Shown piece after piece: positions 32,601 to 42,404 of a stretch of 64,000 nucleotides of DNA. Each line of letters begins with the position of its first letter. The first letter of the stretch is position 1. A program made the position numbers and the translations under genes. The notes beneath the pieces were generated by a model. The model did not search any database, was not told where the DNA came from, and saw nothing but the letters and a program-made list of their open reading frames with translations. The stretch comes from Lonicera japonica (lineage: Eukaryota; Streptophyta; Magnoliopsida; Dipsacales; Caprifoliaceae). The DNA is taken from positions 12,688,501 through 12,752,500 of the forward strand of contig CM038469.1 of assembly GCA_021464415.1 (NCBI GenBank). The letters are read 5' to 3'.

Positions 32601-34146
32601 ACACCAAAAAACTCCCTAATACTTCATCCCTTCTTAAAACACTCCAAGTACAAATTTTTTTATCTATCTAATTTTAAGATTAATTAATATTAATAATAGT
32701 AATTATATAATTAGTATTATTACTAACAACTTCATCACAAACAACCCCACACCACTCTGCTCTCTCTACAATTCAAACAAACACACAAGCTAATTGCTCC
32801 ATCTATTCTTCTCTCGTCTTGTACATAAAACATACAAATATTCTTCATCACAAGTTCAAGTTCACACATAGAGTTGCTTCTGCGCTTCCACTTAGATGCG
32901 GCGTTGGTTCTTCACAACAGATTTACACGGATCTTCTGCCATAGATGAAGGTGTACTCGGTTTTTTATGATCAAGTGACTTGTGCGGTACTCGGTTCCTT
33001 TGAGCGGAGTATGATAAATATCTCTCGGTTCCTAAGAACTGAATAAGCTTGGCTAAAAAGGCCATTTTTTTCTTCTATTCCACTTGGTTCCTTAGGACGG
33101 GGTGACTTGTGATGAATTGGTTCCTAAGAACTGAGTAAATATTCTTGATTAATCAATACAAAATTTATGTACGCAGTGATAGAGACCAATCGTATCCAAA
33201 TGTACTTGGACCATAACAATTTACATTTTGGAACACCATTTTCATGCTCTATTTTCTCGCACTCCCTGTTGTGATTTATGCCCTTCAATCACAACATCAC
33301 TAACAATAATCTTTGTTTTCTTGTTTGGATTTTGAATTTTCAAAGGAAATGAAAATGAGTTTGTACATTGTTCGTTGTTTGCTTAGGGATAGGGGTGGGA
33401 AAAAACCCAACTTGCCAGGCTCCTGACCCGGGTGGGGCGGGGTTTGGGTTTTGGGAAAAAAACCCGAACGGGGTTGGAGGCGGGTTTGGGTTTTGCCATT
33501 AAAAACCCAACCCGACCTAGCCCATCCCGTATATGTATATATAAATATATTTTTAATTTAATATATATATATATATGTCTTTAAATTAAAACCTATGTCA
33601 ATTTCACTTAATTCAGGGTGGAGTGGGTTCGGGTTTTGAGAATTTAATATATCTCTATACATATACCATATGTTTTAAAGTTATACATTAATTGCTCTGT
33701 CAATATCGATAATTGGTTTGATAGTAACACCACCCTTAATTTTACATTATCTAACTTTACATTTTGTTTGCAAAAAACACCCCTTATGTAGTCCTTTTTG
33801 GCGAGCCAAAAATACAAAGTAGCCCTAAAATTTTACATGTTTCAACTTGGTTTAGCTGAATTTTCTCACAATTATATAAAATTCAAAATTTCTCCATGTA
33901 AATTCATGAAAGAATGCTAAAAAGAATGACGCCCCTTATAAATTTGATTCAAATCAAATAAAAGGTAAAAGGTCAAAATTACAGTTATAAATAATACTCC
34001 TAGCTTGCATTATAAAAAAAATAAAATAATAAGTATTTGCCCCATATCCATTTTTTATTTGGTATAAATTATAAATTTGATTCAAAGGGTTTTGGGTCAT
34101 TTTCAGTCCAAATACTTATTTTAAGATGTATGTCTAATCTCTTTGA
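32601..34146. other. Intergenic DNA with a truncated MITE-like segment
   Basis: 32880-33180 repeats 'cggttcctaagaactga' words like those in the flanking MITE. 33390-33540 starts AGGGGTGGGAAAAAACCC and is rich in GGGGCGGGG words, resembling the GGGGTGGCAA-type MITEs, but no second end is seen. No gene found. Confidence 0.4.
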
Positions 34147-34179
34147 CAAAAAAAAAAAAAAAAAAAAAGTTATAGTCTT

Positions 34180-34378
34180 TGGCTATATGAATTTTTCAAT
34201 GAAACTGGGAGATCGAGAAGTATTTTTCATAGAAGTAGCCAATGATTTCAGGCATATAAAATTTTCAATGAAACCGGAAAAGAAGCATTTTTCATAGAAG
34301 CAGCCAATGGTTTGGGCATATGAATTTTTCAATGAAACCGGGCGCGGAAGAGAGGCATTTTTCATAGAAATAGCCATA
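34180..34378 (+). repeat. Three-copy ~66-bp minisatellite after a poly-A run
   Basis: TTTTTCATAGAA recurs at about 34222, 34289 and 34358 and TTTTTCAATGAAAC precedes each. The upstream A-run is at 34147-34168. Open frames on both strands across it come from the repeat, not from a gene. Confidence 0.7.
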
Positions 34379-34843
34379 CAGCGAGCAATTTCGTTAACAT
34401 ATGGAGGGACAAAAGATACAGAAGTAGACACACGACACTTCTTTCTTTCAGTAGTATTGATATATTACTTATTAGTATTACTGTCCAAAGAGCCAGAATT
34501 AATGTACTCGGTCTCCCCTAGCTACCCACAACAATCTGATTCTGCACTAACAAACATTTGTCTATCATTGACAATGGCAAAATCAAAAGAAGTTTTAACT
34601 TAAATTTGGATAATTCCGGCGTAGCACAGTGAAAAGGAAATGCCTCTCCGGCCATCTACGAATTTGCCGGTATCATCTCTAACAAAAGAAACTCACCGTG
34701 CCCATCGAAATATGGTGATTTAAAAAGACCATCACAAATTAAACTTGTCTAGTTCAAACAGTCTCGACACTAGGCCTCTCACTAATTACTTTGATCTCAT
34801 TAGTCACTCGAAACCAAAATATAGATGGCTGTTTGTACTTTTA

Positions 34844-35079
34844 GACCTCGTTTGATTCGGGTATTAAAAAGTGGGATGAGATTATTAATATCATTTTTTT
34901 TATAATACCTTATTTGATTCGCACAAATGTGCTGGGATTATTAATACTGGTACTAACTTAATACTACTCTTTGTGGTATAATTTAATACCAGGGAAGGTG
35001 ATATTGTTTATCCAGGATTAAGAAAAAGGAAACATATATTTTTAAAAATAACATTACTACTATAATATTTTCAAAAATG

Positions 35080-35118
<39 letters not shown>

Positions 35119-35311
35119 TATTATTATTATTTTAATTTTTTTTTATTTTGTTAGTCCAAAATATAATCCCGTATACGAGTTATAGAACCAAACATGGTAT
35201 TAACATCAGCATGAGATATCTCAGTATTAGTACTGCATGAATCAAACAGAGTATTGGTATTAAATTAATACCAGTATTAATAGTACCCTAATACCTAAAT
35301 CAAATGAGGCC
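34844..35311. mobile_element. PIF/Harbinger-type MITE with CTA microsatellite
   Basis: 468 bp, TTA at 34841-34843 and 35312-35314. Inverted ends GACCTCGTTTGATTCGGGTA and TACCTAAATCAAATGAGGCC. A (CTA)n run lies at about 35083-35118. Same superfamily as 60420-60880. Confidence 0.85.
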
Positions 35312-35442
35312 TTAATATATTATTTATTAGTTACTTTTATTCATAACAATTACATTTCTATTGGTTGTCATTTGATCATCTTTTATATATATGATTTGAA
35401 AAAAGTTAACAAATACTTCTGGTGTTTCAGATTAAAATGTTA

Positions 35443-35831
35443 AGGTGGTGTTTGGTTAATGTTTTTAGACAAATTTTCTAGATAAGTTTTTAAAAATTTG
35501 GTGTTTGGTTGAATGTTTTTAGTTAGAGTTTTTATGTTGAAAAGTGAATTTGGTTTTGTTTGACTTTTTTTCAACCAATGAAAAAAATGCATAAAAAATT
35601 TCAAAAAATTGTCACAATGGATCTTATTTTATAGATCTCGATGAGTAGGTTTCAAATATATATTTTTTATTATTTTTTGATTTTTGGATTTAAAGTTATG
35701 GCGTTTTAAAAAAAATTTAGAGAGAGAAAGTATAGTGAAATAAATTTTGAGAAATGTAAAAGTAGAGTTGGTTTTGAGTTGAGTTTTTAAAATTGTGAGA
35801 AAAAAAAAAGAGAGCGACCAAACACAACCTT
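35443..35831. mobile_element. MITE with TTAA-type flanks
   Basis: Inverted ends AAGGTGGTGTTTGGTT and ACCAAACACAACCTT. Collinear with 17033-17412. Non-coding. Confidence 0.7.
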
Positions 35832-36464
35832 AATTTCTCGTTTTAAAATATGATCATGTACTAAATTTTATGATAATTAATAAAGTGTACTTTAATTATT
35901 GATTGTGTTATTAAAAAAAAAATACAAAAATACAAAAGTACTGATTGTGTTATAATTTATTATATGATTATAAAGAGAAAAAATTGAAAGGCAAAGACAA
36001 ATGAATATTCCTTGCTCTTACTTCCAAAGGAACCCTTGCTCATAATTGGGTGGGTCCCCTACGCTCTTTCCCCCATTTCTGATGCTTTGTACTGTGATTT
36101 TAGACCTCCGTAACTTTTTTTTCTTGTAGGCTGCTGTTTGCTTGCTTGCTAGGTTGTGTTTTCGGTTTGTATGCTTGTTTTTTTGGTAAAAAAAAAACGC
36201 TCACACACAAAAAGTTTTAATGTGAAAGAACATCTTGATACTAATTTAAAAGGTTAGTTAGGTAATTTACTTTTATTTTTAAGAAGAAACTCGGTACTCT
36301 GTGAAAATAACGTATCATTTCACCAAATTGGTAACTGTTTACCTGATATACAAATTATTTTTAACATGGTACTATAAAAACGTACTATGTCATACGCACG
36401 TGTCAAATGTTCCTTTGGGCTCACTTGATAGTTCTTGCTCACTGTATTGTTTGCCTATGGGCAA

Positions 36465-36980
36465 GGCTTGTTTGATTTGAGTTTTAAAATGAAATAGACA
36501 TTTTAAATTTTTGAAAAGTTTTTCTCCTAACATTTAAGATACATTGTTAATGTTTAATTCAAGCATATATTATTTTTTCTTGAAACGTTGAATTACTTTT
36601 CTATATTTTGTTCAAAGGAGAATACAAATGAAATTCGTGTAAATTATCAAAATATTTTTCATTTTATAAAATTAAAAAACAAGTCCTAACAATTTTACAA
36701 AAGTAAAATTTAAGTTTTATTGTTAAGAACTGTGAAAAGTCGTTGTATGTATTTAATAATAAAAAGAAAGGGTTTAATATAAAAAAATCTTTTAAAAAGA
36801 ATATTAATGAAAAAAGAAAGTTGTCTTGGTAAAAAGACATTTTTCTGTCGTAAGAGGAAATCTTTTGGGAAAAAATCTAGAGTAATCATTTATTCCCATT
36901 TATTTAAGAGGGAGAACTTTGAACGAACATTCCATTATTGGAATGATGCATTCTAATCCAAAACTCGAACCAAATGAGCC
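36465..36980. mobile_element. MITE related to 58663-59146
   Basis: Left GGCTTGTTTGATTTGAGTTT, right AACTCGAACCAAATGAGCC (inverted). Interior blocks such as 'caagtcctaacaatt' and 'ttaagaactgtgaaaagtcgt' recur in order in 58663-59146. Confidence 0.65.
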
Positions 36981-36984
36981 ATAT

Positions 36985-37382
36985 GGGTGACAATTTAAGA
37001 CACAAAAAAAAATCACAAAACAAAAATAAATTAATTGACCCAAAATTAAAACTTGAATTTATGTTATTGTTGTTTTTGTGTTTAAAGATTTTGACACGAT
37101 GTCGTGTTTAAAATTTGGACGAAATTGACACAAAATTAGAATTATATTGTGTTGATCGTGTATGGTTGTGTTAATTGTGTCTAAATGGGAGAAAATCTTC
37201 AATTTTACTCATATTATGACATATTTATTATGATGAAAAAATTGTAATCATGTATGTTGGGTAGTGTTGTGTTCGTGTTAGCTAGAAATTATACGAGCTC
37301 GTATGATGTCGTGTTTTTGGTTTTTTAGTCATATCGAGTCGTGTTAGACAAAAATACGGTCCAAAAACACGAATTGCCACCC
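36985..37382. mobile_element. MITE with GGGTGGCAATT-type ends
   Basis: Left GGGTGACAATTTAAGACAC, right CACGAATTGCCACCC (inverted). About 400 bp, abutting the previous MITE. No clean target duplication. Confidence 0.6.
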
Positions 37383-37553
37383 TTGCCACGTACCATTTGG
37401 TACTGGTTTTGCGCACGCTTGAATGGTCATGCATTATCTAACAAGAGTGGCCCAGTGGTCCCAAGGGTGGATTCAAGCTTTTCAAGATGAATGGGTTATA
37501 TTTAGAAATCAAATTTTAGAAAGATCAATATATTTTTTTACAACCTTTATAAT

Positions 37554-37839
37554 GGGTGGTGATGTTGGCACCCTCAAAAATACTTGATAACACTCTTACT
37601 TTAATTCGGTCATTCGCAACCGAGTAAAGTGTCTATTATTCGGTTGTTGAGGACTGAATATAGGTCTATATATTCGGTTCTTGACAACCGATTAAGGCAT
37701 TTTTAAGTTTTTTCAAAATTTTGCAAGTTTATATTCGGTCCTTCACAACCGAATAAAGTATACGTTATTCGGTTGTTAAGGACCGAATGAAAAGTGGGAA
37801 TGTTTTCAAGAGATTTTGGGGGTGCCAACATCACCACCC
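37554..37839. mobile_element. hAT-type MITE, 286 bp
   Basis: Near-perfect inverted ends GGGTGGTGATGTTGGCACCC and its complement. 8-bp duplication TTTATAAT at 37546-37553 and 37840-37847. The interior is a series of small palindromes of the form ATTCGGTNNTTNNNAACCGA. Confidence 0.9.
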
Positions 37840-38330
37840 TTTATAATTATTTTATTTTTCTCGTTCTAAAGTAAAAGAATTCACTATTTCTTTTTAGATA
37901 AATTAAGACTTTACTTTTGTGAGACAATCAATATAACAATTTTTCCTATAGTAAAGTTCCATATTGAATACCAAAAAAACGTTCCATCTACTCATTGAAT
38001 GTGGCGAAATTAGTGTAACCTTAATAAAATGAATAAAAAATATAAATTCTTAATTTAGGATAGAAAACGAAAAGAATATATAATAATATAACTTCATGTG
38101 TATAAATATTACATACATCAATAGAAAGATAATGAATGTAACAAATATCATTATATATAAAATAAAACAAATGCCTACCCAGTAATAAAAAAATGGAGAA
38201 ATTAAGAGAGATTGGTTGACGATTCACCATATCAGTACGAAAGTTTTATTTAATATGATGTTTCACAAGGGAGTTTGGCTCATTTCCAAAAATTTTTTGT
38301 TCAATTCTATCCAAAGAACTCTAGTTCGAG

Positions 38331-38565
38331 AATTAAATAAATGAATTTTTTCATAAAATTTAGTAGAGATGATATCTATGATGAGTAGATTATTTAAAGA
38401 TTCAATCTAGAAATTGGTGAGATGATGATCTAAAAGCATAGTTTCAGTTTGAATTTCTTGATGAAATTTTGTAGACATAATCTACTTATTATAGATATCA
38501 TCTCTACTAAATTTTATAAAAAAATCTGCCCGTTTAATTTTTGAATTAGACTCTCTTTTATAGAA
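38331..38565. mobile_element. Palindromic repeat related to the CRK intron 10 MITE
   Basis: A block around TTTAGTAGAGATGATATCTA (38360) is repeated inverted near 38490. Related words occur at 14860-15030. Confidence 0.5.
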
Positions 38566-38764
38566 TTATACTAAAATAATAATGGAGAGTAGCGAAGTTC
38601 TTTCAAAAGAAAGTTTATGTAACTACGGACTTGAAAACCATAGAGGGCTGGGCTTCATTTATTGTTTGACTACAAATTTAGAGCAGTAAGAAGTTGCTTG
38701 GGATGGGCTAGAGGCCGGCTCTGTCCCCCCTGTATCTGTCTTTGGTGTTCGGCACATTAGATTT

Positions 38765-38879
38765 AAGGATACATTATAAAAAAGTTTAATGTAAATATAT
38801 TGATTTTATAATTTTGATAATGTACATTTAAAAAAAAAAAATTTGGATAATGAAATTTCTATTTGTTTTCCTTTAGTAT
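38765..38879 (+). mobile_element. Left arm (outer part) of a foldback transposon, split by the retrotransposon
   Basis: 38800-38879 aligns with the reverse complement of about 58275-58380 (shared ATTTCTATTTGTTTTC-type and GATTTTATAATTTTG-type blocks). The arm resumes at 57669 after the retrotransposon. The outer end is blurred. Confidence 0.65.
38875..38879. repeat. 5-bp target duplication AGTAT, left copy
   Basis: AGTAT directly before the left LTR equals 57664-57668 directly after the right LTR. Confidence 0.95.
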
Positions 38880-40067
38880 TGTGAGAATCCGCAAATGCGA
38901 CCCCCCGGGTCTCGTCCCCGTTGGTGGTGGGGGTCATGGGACGTCGGAACTGATTCCGTCGTTCCATTTTGCTGGAGTGTTTTCGTTGATTCATATCAAG
39001 TGTCCCTACGTTCTATTTCTAGATGCAAGGGGGGTTCATTCAGAGTCGCCAGTACGTTTTTACGAGAAAACGGACAAAAAAGGTCGTGTAAGAGGAAAGG
39101 CTATAGACAAGCCTTTCTTTACACGTTTGTCTGCGAAACCGGGATTCTTAGAGGGTTCGGAAACTATATTACGGTTTGGGAAGGTGTTAAGCACCCATTC
39201 CGCCCTTTCGGTCTCTAGTGGTCTTATATGTTTATTCTATGTTGAAAAACTTGGATGCTTTTACCGACAGTCTACTACTTTCTAAATAAATAAAAAAAAC
39301 CTTAATTTGGGAAAACGGGGAAAGGAATGAAAACCTTTGTGTTCCGAGATCCGATGTTTTTATATTTAAAAGATGTAAATGACAAATGACAAAAACCTTT
39401 TATTTTTGAAAGAGCATTCCGTATTATTTCCTCAGATAATGACGGTTTTCTCGAGTTGTGATTATTCTGAAAAAGGTTCGGATCTTTATGTCGGGACTAA
39501 TTCAATATGGAATTTGAACTCTTTGAGGAGAGTTTATCAGACACGTCGCAGTCTATGAAAAAGACAGGATATGTGGATTTTAATTCCTAGATAAGTCTTT
39601 ATCGGTCCGGGGTTTTGAAAACAGGGTTTATCCGGACGATAATATACTTACTCTTCTGGTTTTGAAAGTAGTTTTATCAGGGTCTTTTGTTTTGAAAACG
39701 GTAGACTATTGGTAACTTGACAATAAGTTTATTCAAATAAAACGTGGACAGAATAACAGAAGTAAAACAAGTACACAGATATCTAATTTTAAATACTAGA
39801 AGGGACTTTCTTTACCTTCCCGACGAGAATAATAATAATAAAGAAAATATAATACGGCAGAGGGATCTCCGGCGATAATAATCTTCTCTTTCTTCAGATA
39901 TTTCCGAGAAATCGATTCCGGAGACGGGACACGTCGAGTGTCGAGGATAGATTCGATAATTCTTCAGAAATAAGATAATAGTAGAAAAGTGCTTGATAAA
40001 AATCAGATCTAAAGCTCCAAATTCTCAGATTCCAATTGCTGCCCCTGAACCCTTGGGGGTGTTGGCC

Positions 40068-40075
40068 TATTTATA
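40068..40075 (-). promoter_or_regulatory. LTR TATA box
   Basis: TATAAATA on the minus strand, 15 bp downstream of the last palindrome in the direction of transcription. Confidence 0.75.
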
Positions 40076-40090
40076 CTGCTCGGGAGAGAT

Positions 40091-40348
40091 TGTCGCGCGA
40101 CATTTCCTTAAAAAAGGAGAATGTCGCGCGACATTGTGATATGTCGCGCGACATACGGGAATGTCGCGCGACAAACGGCTGAAGTGATGGTTCTGACAGA
40201 TTGATGTGTCAGAAAGTGGTTGGTCTGGTGCAGAGGGGGAATGTCGTGCGACATAGTGGAATTGTCGCGCGACATATCAGGGATTGTCGCGCGACAATGT
40301 GATATGTCGTGCGACAATCTCTCTAAAGAACAAGTTTGTCGGGCGACA
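40091..40348. promoter_or_regulatory. Array of nine TGTCGCGCGACA palindromes in the 3' LTR
   Basis: Starts at 40091, 40122, 40142, 40162, 40242, 40263, 40285, 40305 and 40337. Six are perfect; 40242 and 40305 read TGTCGTGCGACA and 40337 reads TGTCGGGCGACA. Start-to-start steps are 31, 20, 20, 80, 21, 22, 20 and 32 bp. They sit in U3, upstream of the TATA box. Confidence 0.95.
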
Positions 40349-40455
40349 AACCTTCCTAGTGTAGTACCGGGTCCTCGGGTGGGTCCCGGACCCAAAATAG
40401 TAGTTCTCGGAGGTCGTTAGGGTTCTTGCGGGGGTCACGGATCGGGGTGTCTACA

Positions 40456-40470
40456 GACCCTCTCGACTCA
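40456..40470 (-). other. Polypurine tract candidate
   Basis: On the minus strand the bases directly before the 3' LTR read GAGTCGAGAGGGTC, purine-rich but short and imperfect. Confidence 0.4.
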
Positions 40471-40559
40471 AGCTCCTTGCTTTGCAAGGAATTGAGGCGA
40501 CTGGAAGAGACCTTGATCCATGGCTCCCGCAGGAACTCTAAGAAAGTGTATGCGTATAG

Positions 40560-41380
40560 AAGTACTTGTGAGTGCCTCCGGAGAGGGCTTGGCGATTGGT
40601 TTGCCTCCGCAGAGGGCTTGTGTTACCTCATTGCCCCTTTCGAGGACTTTCATTTGTTCCTCTTTGCGCCTCAGATGGGAGGACTACCGTATGCCTCTCT
40701 GGGAGGGCTTCGCCTCAGGTGGGAGGACTACCGTTCGTGCCTCTCTGGGAGGGCTTCGCCTCAGGTGGGAGGACTACCGTTCGTGCCTCTCTGGGAGGGC
40801 TTCGCCTCAGGTGGGAGGACTACCGTTCGTGCCTCTCTGGGAGGGCTTCGCCTCAGGTGGGAGGACTACCGTTGCTACACCGTGCCTCTCTGGGAGGGCT
40901 TTTTAGATCTTCTCGCCTCATGTGGGAGGACTACCATTGTGCCTCTCTGGGAGGGCTTCGCCTCAGGTGGGAGGACTACCGTTCGTGCCTCTCTGGGAGG
41001 GCTTCGCCTCAGGTGGGAGGACTACCGTTGTGCCTCTCTGGGAGGGCTTCGCCTCAGGTGGGAGGACTACCGTGGTGCCTCTTTGGGAGGGCTTCGCCTC
41101 AGGTGGGAGGACTACCGTTGTGCCTCTCTGGGAGGGCTTCGCCTCAGGTGGGAGGACTACCGTTGTGCCTCTCTGGGAGGGCTTCTAGATCTGAAAGAAG
41201 AAGGAAAAAATGCCTCTGGGAGGACTTTCATGAGTAACTTTTGCCTCTGGAGAGGGCTTGTGATTTTGTGTATTGCCTCCGGAGAGGGCTTGTGTTGGTG
41301 AATGCCTCCGGAGAGGGCTTGTGTTTGTGAATTGCCTCTGGAGAGGGCTTGTGTTGGTGAATTGCCCCTCTTAGACTGCT
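40560..41380. repeat. GC-rich minisatellite region
   Basis: Main unit of 43-46 bp, GCCTCTCTGGGAGGGCTTCG plus CCTCAGGTGGGAGGACTACC, about 11 copies from 40690 to 41185. It is flanked on both sides by a shorter ~30-bp relative with GCCTCCGGAGAGGGCTTG (40576, 40603, then 41233-41350). Several frames on the plus strand stay open through it because the unit has no stop codons. Confidence 0.9.
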
Positions 41381-42173
41381 AGAGTGAAAGAGAGTAGATT
41401 TTGCGAAGGTAAAAAGAACTTCTCAGGGTCTATTCGGGATGTCCGTTTCCCTGTATCTTTCTGAACTTTACTCTCATGTTTTCCTCGAGTGAAGATGTTT
41501 CACTCAGAAGGCAGTTTTCGGATTTCTTTGCTCTCCGCAGAGTGATGGTCCGAAGTTTTCCAAATCATCTTTTCTGTATCGTGCTGAAAAGAAAATTTGT
41601 TTGAAAGTTCAATCTCTGATCTTTATTCTTTTCTTAGTTTTCTCTTTTGGTGGGCCCACATCGTTTTCTGTTTTTTCGATGCCCTTATTTCTCCCTCTTT
41701 TGGGAAAGACTTTTCCTGGCCCTCTCTGTTTTTGACCAGGAGTCTTTTCATCCCTTTGTCGTGATCAGGAGCCTTACTCACCCTAAAACGAAGCCCTGAG
41801 CCGTTTTTTGGCCTAGCTATCACTTTCGGTGTGGCTCTCCCTGTCACTCTGCATTTCTGTTTCTCTCGCTCGCTTTGGGCGTTCATACGGGTTATTTCTC
41901 TTTTCTACTCTTTCAATTTTTTCTATTCCCGTCTTATATCGCTATTCTGCTTTTTATTTGACGGTCTCGGTCCTTCTGTAAGATCAGAGACTACTTTTAA
42001 TCGCGGCATTCTGTTTTCGCATTTTTTCGAAGAGATGATTTGGAAGTTTTCTCTTTGAACTTTTTATCATGGGTGTGCGGTTTTTAGCAATTTTCCGAAA
42101 ACTGCTTCTCCGAAGTGCCTCTGCAGAAGATAAAATGAGACAAAGATCAAAAAAATCAGGGAGGAGGGGGGAT
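41381..42173. other. Retrotransposon 3' region between minisatellite and gene A promoter
   Basis: T- and C-rich single-copy-looking DNA; no gene or repeat recognised. Confidence 0.5.
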
Positions 42174-42238
42174 TGTCGCGCGACACTTCGGTGTCTGGCT
42201 CTTTGTCGCGCGACAATGTGGCCATTTGTCGCGCGACA
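42174..42238 (+). promoter_or_regulatory. Three TGTCGCGCGACA palindromes before gene A
   Basis: Perfect copies at 42174-42185, 42204-42215 and 42227-42238 (steps 30 and 23 bp). The last ends 11 bp before the TATA box. Flanking bases differ from those in the LTR. Confidence 0.95.
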
Positions 42239-42249
42239 AACTGACCCAT

Positions 42250-42257
42250 TATATAAA
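42250..42257 (+). promoter_or_regulatory. Gene A TATA box
   Basis: TATATAAA, about 155 bp before the ATG at 42405, followed by a CT-rich leader. Confidence 0.7.
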
Positions 42258-42404
42258 CCCCTTGCTGAGCTCATTCCACCTCATTCTCTCCTTTCTCTTT
42301 CTCTCTCTAGCTCTCTTTTTCTCTCTTTTCTTCTCTCCCAAGCGCGGAAGCTCTGCCGTGTTTTTGATTTTTCCGATTTTTTCACACATATTCTACCTAT
42401 ATCG

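Larger units (their letters stand above)
38880..40455 (-). repeat. 3' LTR of the retrotransposon, 1576 bp
   Basis: Starts TGTGAGAATCC and ends GGTGTCTACA on the plus strand (TG...CA). Differs from 56089-57663 by one G in a G-run near 39316 and one substitution (G at 39779) by my reading. Contains nine palindromic motifs and a TATA box near its 5' side in element orientation. Confidence 0.97.

Noticed and set aside
38863..39285. 140-aa frame in the LTR, repeated at 56090
   Set aside because: It is LTR sequence read on the wrong strand, present in both LTRs; no domain, no separate promoter.
40091..40348. Palindrome array as a CRISPR-like repeat-spacer array
   Set aside because: The genome is a plant, the repeats are 12-bp palindromes and the spacers are not unique cassette-like units; the position before a TATA box fits promoter sites.
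40426..41301. Long open frames in several frames over the GC-rich minisatellite
   Set aside because: The repeat unit has no stop codons in these frames; the 'proteins' are frame-shifted readings of one repeat, with no domain.
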